This document shows positions 1 through 8,198 of a DNA stretch of 64,000 nucleotides, one piece after another (within the stretch, counting starts at the first letter, position 1; each line of letters starts with the position of its first letter). A program made the position numbers and the translations under genes. Source of the DNA: Pseudomonas syringae KCTC 12500 (GTDB lineage: Bacteria > Pseudomonadota > Gammaproteobacteria > Pseudomonadales > Pseudomonadaceae); NCBI RefSeq assembly GCF_000507185.2, contig NZ_AYTM02000002.1, positions 5,119,501-5,183,500 on the forward strand, written 5' to 3'. The notes under the pieces were generated by a model. The model ran no database searches. It was given only the letters and a program-made list of their open reading frames with translations, and had not been told where the DNA came from.

Positions 1-1998
1 GTTCTGAAAGTCGAGCAGGGCTGGCATGCTCAGTTCGTGCAGGCGAAGTTTTTGCTCGAGCGCACGCAGGTGGCTGGCGATGCTTTTGCGGGGGTTGTAA
101 GCGGTTGGATAGAGCCAGCTGCGGCGGGTGTCGCTGATCTGTTTGTTGAGTACCCGCCACTCGTTGATCCAGTTTTTCAGCTTCGCGAGCATTGTGTGAT
201 CGATTGCAATACGCGCCTTTGAGTCGAGCAAAATCTGACCGATCAACAGCGTGCGTATCAGTGCAACGATGTTCTGCTGCTTGCCCACCGCCAGGCGGCT
301 GTCGATGGGCACCCAGGCCAGCAGGATACTTTCGAACGTCGCTTTGCCTGCGTTGCTGGCCAGTTGGCCGAGGGCTTTGAAGGTGTCCTGAACAGGTTGT
401 TTCAACGCCTTCATCCACGGCTTGTCGGCAAAGCCCTGGTGATTGAGCGTGCCGTTGAGTTCGCCGATTCGGGTGGCCAGGTTGGTGACGTCGCCAAGGC
501 CGTTCAACAGCGCGTTGGCCTCCTGATGCAGCGCGTGCTTGAGCGCCGGTGAGAAGCCGTAGCGCAAGTTGCCAAACGGGCTGCTGTCGCTGGCTTCCTG
601 CTCGGCGAGCCAGGCGCTGGCGGCGTTGTCCTGAGCGTAAATGATCTGCAGGTTGAGCATGACTGTTTGCAGATACAGCAGGCTTTCTGGGTGGGTGGTG
701 TCGACAAACAGCTTGAGCGGTTCTGTGCCCAGATGGGTCGACCATTGCCGAAAGTCGCTTTGCGTGTCACGCACCTGTTGCAGCAGTGTGTCGCCGGTTG
801 GCAGGTGCTGCTGAAGGTACGCACGCGCACCGCTCAGATCGACCTCGCGCCGCCATTTGTGGCGATCTTTCCAGGCTTGCAGGGCCTCGTCGGAGGGCGC
901 GCTGCCGTATCGCATTTCAATCGATTTACGCATCTCCGGGCTCTTGAAAACATCCGACAGCAACAGTACGCCACCGGGAGCGGTGTTGTTGCCGATCTGG
1001 TCTTGTTCAAACATGCATTGTTCAAAATAGGCTTCGACGTCGCTCAGGTACTGGTGGGTAAGCGCCGCATTGCTGCGCACCGATGCCGGCAATTTCTCCG
1101 GTTCGCCTTCAGCGCCACACAGTGCGGTGACAGTCTGGGCGATCTGAATCTTGTGTTCGTGCTCGGCTTGCCAGTTGCGGTAAGCGGCCTGATCGGCGGC
1201 CAGTTGCATGCCCAGATCGTTGAAAATGGCCAGCGGATCATCAAGAGCGATGAGCAGGGAGCTGTCCTGATCTTCTACGCTGCCCTGCCAGAAAACGTCA
1301 GCGCCGATTGGCGAAAACAGCGGCTGGGTTTCTTCGCTGGAGGCCTTGGATGTAGGAATCGCCGAGTCTGCAAAGCGGTCATCACCAACCACATGCTCCT
1401 TGTCGATGTCCGCCACCGCCTCGGCGATGCGGTTCAACGGCAGGGTATCCGGCTCGGCCATGGTCATGCAGTAGCGTTTCAGATCCAGCGCTTTCATCCA
1501 TGAAGAGCGGTTTGCCGGGTTCGAACGCAGGTGTTCGCAAATTCGCCAGGTCCACTGCTGCGCTGAAAAGGCGATGCGCAGCAGGTTGTTTCGCGGATAG
1601 AGCAGAAAAGGCTTGGCATCGCTGCCGCCACTGCGCTGGTCGCTGCCAAGCTGCGCATCGGTCCAGACAATACGGCTCAGGTTGCCGGTGGCGGCTGACA
1701 CCGCGTACTCATGCAACACTTCGGCCGTTTCGTCGTAGACATACACATAGCCGTCATACAGCTGGCGAAGGGTATAGCTGCGTGTTTTCAGCTTCGGCAT
1801 CACCGCCCAGCGGCTGCCCTTGAGTAGCGGTTTCAGCTTCTCGGGCGCGGCATCGTAGCGGGAGCGGTCCAGCGCATAGCGCACTGGCACGATGGCGACT
1901 TCAGGTTTTCGGAAAGGGCACAGACTGGTAGCCGTGGCGGGTATCTTGGCGAACGTTGCAGCACGTCGTTGCGTTAGTGTGCCGGATTTATCGGTCAT
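1..1998 (-). CDS. VasX-like T6SS effector, N-terminal 666 residues (runs off left edge)
   Basis: The complementary strand is open without a stop from an ATG at 1998 to the window edge, giving at least 666 residues. The N-terminus holds a Cys-Pro followed by a PVRYALD stretch (around residues 27-43), typical of the N-terminal region of VasX / BTH_I2691-type T6SS effectors; the rest is a long helical middle region without a recognisable enzyme motif. The start overlaps the upstream DUF4123 gene by 11 bp, so the two are probably translated together, and the adaptor is expected to load this protein onto VgrG. In VasX-type toxins the membrane-acting part lies at the C-terminus, which is outside the window together with any immunity gene. 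Family assignment is by motif recognition and context; the exact toxic activity cannot be told. Confidence 0.78.
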   Translation of the reverse strand, partial: MTDKSGTLTQRRAATFAKIPATATSLCPFRKPEVAIVPVRYALDRSRYDAAPEKLKPLLKGSRWAVMPKLKTRSYTLRQLYDGYVYVYDETAEVLHEYAVSAATGNLSRIVWTDAQLGSDQRSGGSDAKPFLLYPRNNLLRIAFSAQQWTWRICEHLRSNPANRSSWMKALDLKRYCMTMAEPDTLPLNRIAEAVADIDKEHVVGDDRFADSAIPTSKASSEETQPLFSPIGADVFWQGSVEDQDSSLLIALDDPLAIFNDLGMQLAADQAAYRNWQAEHEHKIQIAQTVTALCGAEGEPEKLPASVRSNAALTHQYLSDVEAYFEQCMFEQDQIGNNTAPGGVLLLSDVFKSPEMRKSIEMRYGSAPSDEALQAWKDRHKWRREVDLSGARAYLQQHLPTGDTLLQQVRDTQSDFRQWSTHLGTEPLKLFVDTTHPESLLYLQTVMLNLQIIYAQDNAASAWLAEQEASDSSPFGNLRYGFSPALKHALHQEANALLNGLGDVTNLATRIGELNGTLNHQGFADKPWMKALKQPVQDTFKALGQLASNAGKATFESILLAWVPIDSRLAVGKQQNIVALIRTLLIGQILLDSKARIAIDHTMLAKLKNWINEWRVLNKQISDTRRSWLYPTAYNPRKSIASHLRALEQKLRLHELSMPALLDFQN

Positions 1999-2869
1999 GC
2001 ATGGAATCTCTGTCGGTACGAACTTTCTGACGGTATTCATCGAGTGCGTTTATGCGCAGTTCCGGTGGCAAATGCTGATGCTCGGGGGACTGAGCGCACC
2101 AGGATTGGTAGTGGCCCTTTGGCGAGCTTACAAAGCCCAGGCCCCAGTCGTGGCAGATGTCGGCCCAGGTCGCCAGTGCGTACTGACTGACCAGCCCCCA
2201 CTCAATTGCGCTGTCCACGACATGCGTCAGCCAGATTTCGATTTGATCGTCGCTCTGATCCAGAAAGGCCCGCGGATCCTGCTTTTTGATCCATTCATAT
2301 AGGCGCCCTTCGAATAGCCATCGATGGCAGCTTTCGAAGGCTTGCAACTGACGTTCGCTCACCAGAGGAAAATGCGCTCGAGAGACTTTTTGCGCACGCT
2401 CGTTAACAAATGTCGTGATCGCTGGATCGAGGTTTTGTTGCCAGCTGCGCAGGGGTGACTGAACCCAGAGTTGATCGATGGGGCCTAGCGTCAAGTTCAA
2501 ATGTTCAGGGTCATAGCTCGATAGCCAATAGTGCATCACCAGCGGATCTGCGAAGCGCAGCAGACTTGAATGACCGAGATAACCAAGGGGGCTCAGGAAA
2601 CGCTGCAAATGTTCAGAGACGATTTTCAAGGACGCATTGCTGAAAAAAATGCAGGCGTCGATACGTTGTTCAGGATGTCGATGCCACTGCGCTATGAGTT
2701 CGGAGGGATGAACCGCGCGCACAAGTACCGGGCCTAAATCCATGATCTCCGCCCACCGTGTGCCGAGATAAAGCGGAGCGATCTCGATAGGTTCGTCGCA
2801 CTGGTATAGCTGTTTTACGGCGTCAGGTCTGAGCACTCCGTCAATCAACAGATAATTGGCTTGATTCAT
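1988..2869 (-). CDS. DUF4123 T6SS effector adaptor/chaperone (Tap/TEC type)
   Basis: A 293-residue soluble protein. DUF4123 proteins bind a specific effector and hand it to the tip of the cognate VgrG. The N-terminal half has the family pattern: an early LLIDGVL strand, then APLYLGTRWAEI and GPVLVRA strands, and further on the FFSNASL and LRFADPLVMHYW segments. A longer frame opens 10 codons upstream, but the ATG at 2869 overlaps the vgrG stop as ATGA and is the better start. Position between vgrG and a VasX-like effector, with overlaps on both sides, fits the standard vgrG-adaptor-effector module. It acts in the cytoplasm before secretion. Confidence 0.88.
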   Translation of the reverse strand: MNQANYLLIDGVLRPDAVKQLYQCDEPIEIAPLYLGTRWAEIMDLGPVLVRAVHPSELIAQWHRHPEQRIDACIFFSNASLKIVSEHLQRFLSPLGYLGHSSLLRFADPLVMHYWLSSYDPEHLNLTLGPIDQLWVQSPLRSWQQNLDPAITTFVNERAQKVSRAHFPLVSERQLQAFESCHRWLFEGRLYEWIKKQDPRAFLDQSDDQIEIWLTHVVDSAIEWGLVSQYALATWADICHDWGLGFVSSPKGHYQSWCAQSPEHQHLPPELRINALDEYRQKVRTDRDSMHDR

Positions 2870-4899
2870 TTTTTCGGTTCTTCGGTTGCTTGCGAGCATT
2901 GGCTACACAATGGGCTGCGTATCATTGCCTGTCGCTGTGCGGAGATAAGCATGTCACCTGATTCGCCAGCTTCTGGCCGCTCTGCATTACCCGGAAGTAG
3001 CGGGTTTGCTCCAGAGCCGTTTCCGGGGCTGCCCCCCGAATTGAGCTTTATCTGAGACCCGTTCACGGTCACGCCACTGGCATCGACCTTGATAAAGGAG
3101 CCGCCTGCTTTTAGCGTGATTTCCAGCCCTGCCTCGATGATCAGTTTGTTACCGGCTTTGAGGTGGATTTCCTGTCCGGCGTGGGCCAGTAATCCATCAC
3201 CCACTTTGATGTGCCGGGTTCCGCCCACCGTGACGTGATCGCTCGCTTTTACCTCGGTCAGCCGGTCGCCATCGACAGTCCGATGTTCCTCGATCTTGAA
3301 CTCGCTGTAGCTGTTGCCTTCGATCCGCTCATGCCGATGATGACCGACCCGGATTTTCTGCTCATGCTCAATGTTCTGCTCCCAGTCGCGCTGGGCATGA
3401 ACGTAGATCTGCTCCTGACCGGCCCGGTCTTCGATGCGCAGCTCGTTGGAACCATTGCCACCGGGGCTGCTCAGGGTCTTGAATACACTGCGCGTCTGAT
3501 GTGCAGGCAGATCGTAGGGTGGGACGTGCTCTGCGTGATACAGGCAGCCGCTGACCAATGGACGGTCAGGGTCGCCGTCAAGGAACGTCACCAGTACTTC
3601 CATACCCACTCGCGGGATGACCATGCTGCCGTAGTGATGACCGGCCCAACCGGACGAAACCCTTACCCAGCAACTGCTGCGATCATTGGCCTGTCCCTCG
3701 CGGTCCCAATGAAACTGCACTTTGACCCGGCCGTGCCGGTCGCAGTGTATTTCCTGACCTTTCGGACCGGTGACCACAGCGGTCTGGCTGCCGAATATTC
3801 TTGGCTTGGGATGACGCCGGGGAGGGCGATACGAGGATGGCCACGGCGTAGCGAGAAAGGTATTGCGATAGCCCTGATGAAAGCCCCCCTTGTTCTGTAA
3901 TGCATGGGCGGACTCCTCAAGCCCCTGCGGCTGGCGGCCCTCATGACGAACTTCGGTCAACAGCCACAGGTCGTTCCATTCCTCGTTGGGGTGCTCGCGC
4001 AAAGGTAGAAAATGGCCGCTGACCAAGGTGGGTTGATCACTTTGGCCATCGCCCAGTCGGTAATCCTGGCGATGGCGCTCAAGTGCGCGGCTCGCCAGAT
4101 GCGCTCCTCGATCCCGATGAATGAAGCCGCCTGGGTATTCGTAGTGCTCCAGCTCCGGCCGGGCGTCGTCATATGCCGAGCCTTCCATTTTCAGAAGTGG
4201 TTTTTCAAAGTGGTAATCGCGATGAGTAACGCTGTTTGTACGTGTTTCCAGGCGCAACCTGAAGCGCTTGATGACCGAATCACCCGGTACCAGGCCACTG
4301 TCCGGCTTATAGATAACCGGATTTAGTTTAGGAAATACGGTCTGGTCATCACCAAACACCAGTTGATGTGCTGTGTGGCTGTGTTTGAAGTGGTAGTGCA
4401 GGCCTTCCTCTTCGCAAAGCCGCTGGATGAAGTGCAGGTCGGACTCGCCATACTGCACGCAGTATTCGCGTTCGGGGTAAGTCATACCGAGCTGGAAGCT
4501 GTAGGCGTCGCCTATCAGGTGATGTTCTTTCAGTACCTGCTCAATAATCTCCTTTACTGTTCGATTCTGGAAAATACGCTGATTGGTACGATGCCTGAGC
4601 CTTGCCAGATTCGGTCGCAAGGTGACTGAGTAGTGCGTAAGACGCCTGCCGGAATCGCCTTGGGAAACCTGATCGATCACTCCATGAATGCCGTTGCCCC
4701 TGGATGTGTACTGCAGAAATGCGGGGCAATTCAGCAGGCTTTCGAGATTGAGCGAAGCGCGCTCGCTGACCAGCTCAAGCTTGAAACAGAAGGGCTGATT
4801 GATCGCTTCATGGCCGGTAAATGAAAGGATTTGAAAATCATGCTCAGGGCCGTCGATGCTCAGGCTGAAATAAGGTCTATCAGTGGGGTTCAGCGTCAT
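2866..4899 (-). CDS. vgrG: T6SS spike protein VgrG (TssI)
   Basis: VgrG trimerises into the spike on top of the Hcp tube and carries effectors across the target envelope. The protein (677 residues from ATG 4899; a GTG at 4908 would add three) has the gp27-like N-terminal half (residues ~5-380), a gp5/OB region with the WVRVSSGWAGHHYG segment and PRVGMEVLVTFLDGDPDRP motif (~420-470), and a C-terminal beta-helical part with repeated T-V-x-G-x-H/R strands (~500-640). After this only a short Gly/Ser/Pro-rich tail follows, so there is no evolved C-terminal effector domain; cargo is probably the downstream effector. It lies 68 bp after hcp and is coupled by ATGA to the DUF4123 adaptor. Confidence 0.96.
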   Translation of the reverse strand: MTLNPTDRPYFSLSIDGPEHDFQILSFTGHEAINQPFCFKLELVSERASLNLESLLNCPAFLQYTSRGNGIHGVIDQVSQGDSGRRLTHYSVTLRPNLARLRHRTNQRIFQNRTVKEIIEQVLKEHHLIGDAYSFQLGMTYPEREYCVQYGESDLHFIQRLCEEEGLHYHFKHSHTAHQLVFGDDQTVFPKLNPVIYKPDSGLVPGDSVIKRFRLRLETRTNSVTHRDYHFEKPLLKMEGSAYDDARPELEHYEYPGGFIHRDRGAHLASRALERHRQDYRLGDGQSDQPTLVSGHFLPLREHPNEEWNDLWLLTEVRHEGRQPQGLEESAHALQNKGGFHQGYRNTFLATPWPSSYRPPRRHPKPRIFGSQTAVVTGPKGQEIHCDRHGRVKVQFHWDREGQANDRSSCWVRVSSGWAGHHYGSMVIPRVGMEVLVTFLDGDPDRPLVSGCLYHAEHVPPYDLPAHQTRSVFKTLSSPGGNGSNELRIEDRAGQEQIYVHAQRDWEQNIEHEQKIRVGHHRHERIEGNSYSEFKIEEHRTVDGDRLTEVKASDHVTVGGTRHIKVGDGLLAHAGQEIHLKAGNKLIIEAGLEITLKAGGSFIKVDASGVTVNGSQIKLNSGGSPGNGSGANPLLPGNAERPEAGESGDMLISAQRQAMIRSPLCSQCSQATEEPKK

Positions 4900-4967
4900 A
4901 TGGACCACCGTGCCTAGCCGGTTTATGAAAACCCCGCCGATCCTGTCGAACCGCCGGGGCAGCGGAG

Positions 4968-5486
4968 TTATGCCGACTTCGGACTTCTCCAGTCATCAGA
5001 CCCGGTAGTAGTGGCCTTTACGTGGTCCCAGGTTATTTTGCGATAGCTGAATTGAACGTCCTCCAGGTGTCCAAAGTGCGAGTTCGTCGGATCCTGGCAG
5101 TTGTGCATGTAGGACTTGATGTTGACGATGACCGCATCCTCCAGGGTGGTGGTGTAATAGTGTTCCTGCTTGCCATCGATAGACGTCCGGTACCACTTGA
5201 TTTCGACTTCGCTTAGCTTTGAGCCTGAGCAAAGAGCCTCCAGAAGCAATGGCGAGGTCTTGTCGAAAGTTTTCGTGACACACGCAGGACCATGAATTCG
5301 TTGGCCAGTAGTCTGCCCTGACTGAGGATCACAGGGTTTAATGATGTTATGGCTGAATGCCTGGATTATTACTTCATCTTCATGGCCTTCCTGATAGACG
5401 TTGCCGACAGAGTCTGCTGTGAAAGCTCCTGCTGTCAGTATTTTCTGATTGGCGTCTATGACAGTCATATAGGCGGGTGTAGGCAT
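4968..5486 (-). CDS. hcp: T6SS tube protein Hcp (TssD)
   Basis: A 172-residue Hcp, the hexameric ring protein that stacks into the inner tube and is secreted. Family features are the early 'MTVID' strand, the GPACVTKTFDKTSP loop, the YTTTLEDAVIVNIKSY segment and the terminal V-Q-F-S-Y-R-K-I-T-W strand. A clear Shine-Dalgarno (GGAAGGA) precedes the ATG. It is the first gene of the leftward unit hcp-vgrG-adaptor-effector and lies downstream of a sigma54-type promoter sequence at 5554-5570. Length and sequence are normal for the family. Confidence 0.96.
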   Translation of the reverse strand: MPTPAYMTVIDANQKILTAGAFTADSVGNVYQEGHEDEVIIQAFSHNIIKPCDPQSGQTTGQRIHGPACVTKTFDKTSPLLLEALCSGSKLSEVEIKWYRTSIDGKQEHYYTTTLEDAVIVNIKSYMHNCQDPTNSHFGHLEDVQFSYRKITWDHVKATTTGSDDWRSPKSA

Positions 5487-5553
5487 TAACGTCCTTCCTT
5501 ACAGTCGGTGGCGCCTCACAAGCAAATCGGCTTGGAGGTCGAAGCATCGCTAT

Positions 5554-5570
5554 AACAAGTTACGTGCCAG
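5554..5570 (-). promoter_or_regulatory. Candidate sigma54 (-24/-12) promoter of hcp
   Basis: Read on the minus strand the sequence is CTGGCACGTAACTTGTT. The -24 half (CTGGCACG) is a perfect match to the RpoN consensus and the distance to the -12 half is the canonical 10 bp between GG and the second element; the -12 element reads TTGT instead of TTGC. Transcription would start near 5541, about 55 bp before the hcp ATG. A sigma54 activator gene (15540-17084) lies in the same cluster, and hcp operons of other T6SSs are known RpoN targets. Confidence 0.7.
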
Positions 5571-5652
5571 GTGTCTCTTAAGTCAGTATTGTCAGCTGGT
5601 TTGGCCATTTGAAAGGATGTAAGGGTGCCGCTCGCTGTGGGTTTTTTCGAGT

Positions 5653-5666
5653 GACTTGCGCAAGTC
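5653..5666. promoter_or_regulatory. Perfect 14-bp palindrome upstream of the hcp promoter
   Basis: GACTTGCGCAAGTC is an uninterrupted perfect palindrome. It lies about 110-125 bp upstream of the predicted hcp transcription start, the usual place for the enhancer site of a sigma54 activator. A second, looser inverted repeat (CTGCGCA ... TGCGCAG) follows directly at 5668-5696. Assignment as activator binding site is inference; the pair could instead form terminator-like hairpins for the small ORF at 5675-5803. Confidence 0.4.
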
Positions 5667-5674
5667 TCTGCGCA

Positions 5675-5803
5675 CTATTTTAATTTTTTTGCGCAGCTTT
5701 CCAGGATTGCCTCCGAATATAACCATATTTTTATATCTGGTCTTTTTGTGCGGAAGGTCATGAATTTTGTACGTGCTAGTGGCAAGGTTGCTGGACGTTT
5801 CAT
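5675..5803 (-). CDS. Possible small basic protein (42 residues) in the T6SS intergenic region
   Basis: A 42-codon frame starts at ATG 5803 and is preceded by an AGGAGG Shine-Dalgarno four bases upstream, the strongest in this part of the window. The predicted peptide is rich in Lys/Arg, with one short hydrophobic patch (IKIWLY), and ends KKLK. No family is recognised. It points the same way as hcp and ends about 100 bp before the hcp promoter. The region is much more AT-rich than its surroundings, so a chance ORF is possible, but the ribosome binding site is hard to ignore. Confidence 0.35.
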   Translation of the reverse strand: MKRPATLPLARTKFMTFRTKRPDIKIWLYSEAILESCAKKLK

Positions 5804-5982
5804 GGCGCCTCCTAGGTGAGTTTTAAGCCGAATATATATGTGTGTTCTGATGATCATGTGACCGCGTGTTTAGTCAATAGATAGTTAGGTTGTTAAATAT
5901 CTTGGTACATAAATCATATGCGTTCCTACGTATTTTCTTCGTTTGTTTGTAAGAATTTTCCGAAAGTTTAATATCTTTCAGG

Positions 5983-5998
5983 TGTCACCTTGCTTGCT
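5983..5998 (+). promoter_or_regulatory. Weak sigma54-like sequence upstream of tssA
   Basis: TGTCACCTTGCTTGCT keeps the -12 TTGCT element and the right spacing, but the -24 GG is GT (TGTCAC for TGGCAC). If used, the transcript would start near 6008, 80 bp before the tssA start. It is weaker than the hcp site, and a sigma70 promoter in this AT-rich stretch cannot be excluded. Confidence 0.35.
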
Positions 5999-6087
5999 GG
6001 TTTTCATGGCGATAAGGTCTGTCTGGCTTTATGAGTGGTTGGAAAAATCGTTAACAATGAAATGCACGGTGTGTGGGAATATGAGCA

Positions 6088-7638
6088 GTGGCCAATAAAG
6101 ACAAACTCTCTATTCGATATCTGGATCTGGCCCGGCATCCTGTCGCAACGGGTGATTATGCAGGCGAAGACATCCGTTTTTCTACGGCGTTTGAAGCCTT
6201 GGAGCGTGAGTTGGGCGGTGCACAGGCCATTCTCGGGGAAGTGAATGTAGACTGGCTGCGGATCAGAGAGGGCTGCGAACATATCCTTTCAAATCAGTCC
6301 AAAGACCTGCGCGTCGCCAGCTGGCTGGCGTGGGCTCTATATGAATGCGAGTCTGTTAACGGATTATCTGCGGGGCTGGGATTGATTCATTGTTTGTGCA
6401 AAGAGCATTGGCTGCTTTTTCATCCCAAAAAACTACGAACACGTTCAGCGACTATGCAATGGCTCTTGCTGAAAATCGACAAGGCGCTGGGAGAAGATAC
6501 TTCCATTACTCACCAGCTTCCTGAATTCCAGCAACTGCTCAGACAGCTTGATGGCCTGGATGAGATATTTAATCTGTATATGGGAAGCGATGCCCCTTTG
6601 CTGCTGCCGTTGAGAAGACGGCTCGCCCGTATGATTCAGCGTGCTGAGCAAGTTGAGAAAGAGCCTGTGAAGGTGGTGGAGCGTGTCAAGCAGGCTGCGG
6701 TCCAGTTGTTTTCAAGTGACTCTCACATCGACAATGAGAAAGATGCCCAGCGGACGTTAAGTGTGCAAGAGAACTCGGTACGCAGCCTTTGCAGATGGTG
6801 GCTTAAGCAGAAAACTACAGATCCGCGAGCTTTCCGCCTGGGTCGCTCGCAGGCCTGGTATGCAGTGGACAGTCTTCCTGAGAGAAACAGTGAAAAAATA
6901 ACCCTGTTAAGGAGGTTGCCCGCTGACAAATTGAGCAGTTACCAAGAGCGATTCGAACAGGGGCTTTACGCAGACCTTATTGTGGATGTTGAAGCAAGTC
7001 TTGCAGGGTCGCCTTTTTGGTTTGATGGTCAGCGAATGGTCTGGAACTGTCTGAAAGCCCTGGGGGGCGAAGCGGCAATGCGCGAAGTGGAAGCTCAGTT
7101 AGCTTTGCTTTTAAAGCGCATTCCAGACCTTGTTGAACTTCGCTTTCACGACGGTGTGCCGTTTGCAGACGCGGAGACATTACAGTGGATCGCCGCTTAT
7201 ATCCTGCCTGCCGAGGTCCATGTCGGAAATGCGTGTGGCAGCGAAAGTCAGCATGACGCCTCAGAACGAAGTTCGCGGTACCACGACGCACTGCCGGTTT
7301 TGCAGACAAAAGGGCTTAAAGCCGCTGTGCAATTAGTGAATGATCACTTGAACGGTGTGGAAGGCGGGCGAGAGCGATTTTTCTGCAAGCTATGCATCGC
7401 ACGTCTCTGTATCGATGCAAACAAATACGAGTTAGCGAAGGTTCAACTTGAGTATCTTGATCAGGAGCTCCAATCAGCAAGCCTCCCGGCATGGGAACCC
7501 GCGATCTTCCTCGATGTGTCGCGCTTGTTATATAGCTGTTACGAGCGAACGGCGCTGAACGATAAGGCAGCAGCGCGCAAAGAAGTGATTTACCAGAGGT
7601 TGTGTCATCACGACCTTGAAAGATTTATTGATGGCTAA
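6088..7638 (+). CDS. tssA: T6SS protein TssA (VasJ type)
   Basis: TssA primes and caps sheath/tube assembly at the baseplate. The 516-residue protein starts with the ImpA N-terminal domain (residues ~10-130), then a linker and a C-terminal helical domain of the VasJ kind (~400-510, LPVLQTKGLKAAVQLVNDHL through a YSCYERT segment). The start is GTG with only a weak ribosome site. It is the first gene of the rightward T6SS operon, 31 bp before tssB. The strand of the family (VasJ-like rather than ImpA-like C-terminus) is read from the motif pattern and is less sure than TssA itself. Confidence 0.9.
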   Translation: MANKDKLSIRYLDLARHPVATGDYAGEDIRFSTAFEALERELGGAQAILGEVNVDWLRIREGCEHILSNQSKDLRVASWLAWALYECESVNGLSAGLGLIHCLCKEHWLLFHPKKLRTRSATMQWLLLKIDKALGEDTSITHQLPEFQQLLRQLDGLDEIFNLYMGSDAPLLLPLRRRLARMIQRAEQVEKEPVKVVERVKQAAVQLFSSDSHIDNEKDAQRTLSVQENSVRSLCRWWLKQKTTDPRAFRLGRSQAWYAVDSLPERNSEKITLLRRLPADKLSSYQERFEQGLYADLIVDVEASLAGSPFWFDGQRMVWNCLKALGGEAAMREVEAQLALLLKRIPDLVELRFHDGVPFADAETLQWIAAYILPAEVHVGNACGSESQHDASERSSRYHDALPVLQTKGLKAAVQLVNDHLNGVEGGRERFFCKLCIARLCIDANKYELAKVQLEYLDQELQSASLPAWEPAIFLDVSRLLYSCYERTALNDKAAARKEVIYQRLCHHDLERFIDG

Positions 7639-7669
7639 CGTACAGTTTAATAAATTGAGGGGAAATGGA

Positions 7670-8170
7670 ATGGCCAGAGAAGGCTCTGTAGCGCCCAAAG
7701 AGCGGATCAACGTGACGTTCAAGCCTGCTGTTGGTGGCGCGCAGGAAGAAATAGAGCTGCCACTTAAGTTGCTGGTTCTTAGCGATTTCATACAGCGCGC
7801 GGACGAGCGAAAGCTTGAGGACCGTAAATCAATCAGTATCGACAAGAACAATTTCGATGATGTGCTGGCGAAGCAGGAGCTTGAGCTGGTACTGAATGTA
7901 CCTGACCGCTTGCAGGCTGAAAGCGGGGCTAACGATCTCACTGTCAGCATCAAGGTCTCTTCGATGAAAGACTTCAACCCTGCCAGTCTCGTCGAACAGA
8001 TTCCTGAGCTTAAAAAGTTGATGGAGCTGCGCAACGCCCTCATGGCGCTCAAGGGGCCGTTGGGGAACATGCCTTCTTTTCGTAAGGCCATCGAGCAGGT
8101 CATTACGGATGAAACATCGCGTAAGAACGTGCTGGATGAGCTTGGCCTGGATGTCGCGGCGCAACAGTAA
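7670..8170 (+). CDS. tssB: T6SS contractile sheath small subunit TssB
   Basis: TssB (VipA-like) pairs with TssC to form the contractile sheath. The 166-residue protein opens with the family signature M-A-R-E-G-S-V-A-P-K-E-R-I-N-V and contains the ELPLKLLVLSDF segment and the conserved ALKGPLGNMPSFRKAI helix near the C-terminus. The frame is open 18 codons further upstream, inside tssA, but the ATG at 7670 has the GAGGGG ribosome site and gives the normal family length. It lies between tssA and tssC with gaps of about 30 bp. Confidence 0.96.
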   Translation: MAREGSVAPKERINVTFKPAVGGAQEEIELPLKLLVLSDFIQRADERKLEDRKSISIDKNNFDDVLAKQELELVLNVPDRLQAESGANDLTVSIKVSSMKDFNPASLVEQIPELKKLMELRNALMALKGPLGNMPSFRKAIEQVITDETSRKNVLDELGLDVAAQQ

Positions 8171-8198
8171 CATCGGACCCATTGTCAGGAATTAACAT

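Noticed and set aside
667..1503. 278-codon plus-strand frame at the left edge
   Set aside because: It is antisense to the VasX-like effector frame, which continues from the DUF4123 gene and carries family motifs; the plus frame has none.
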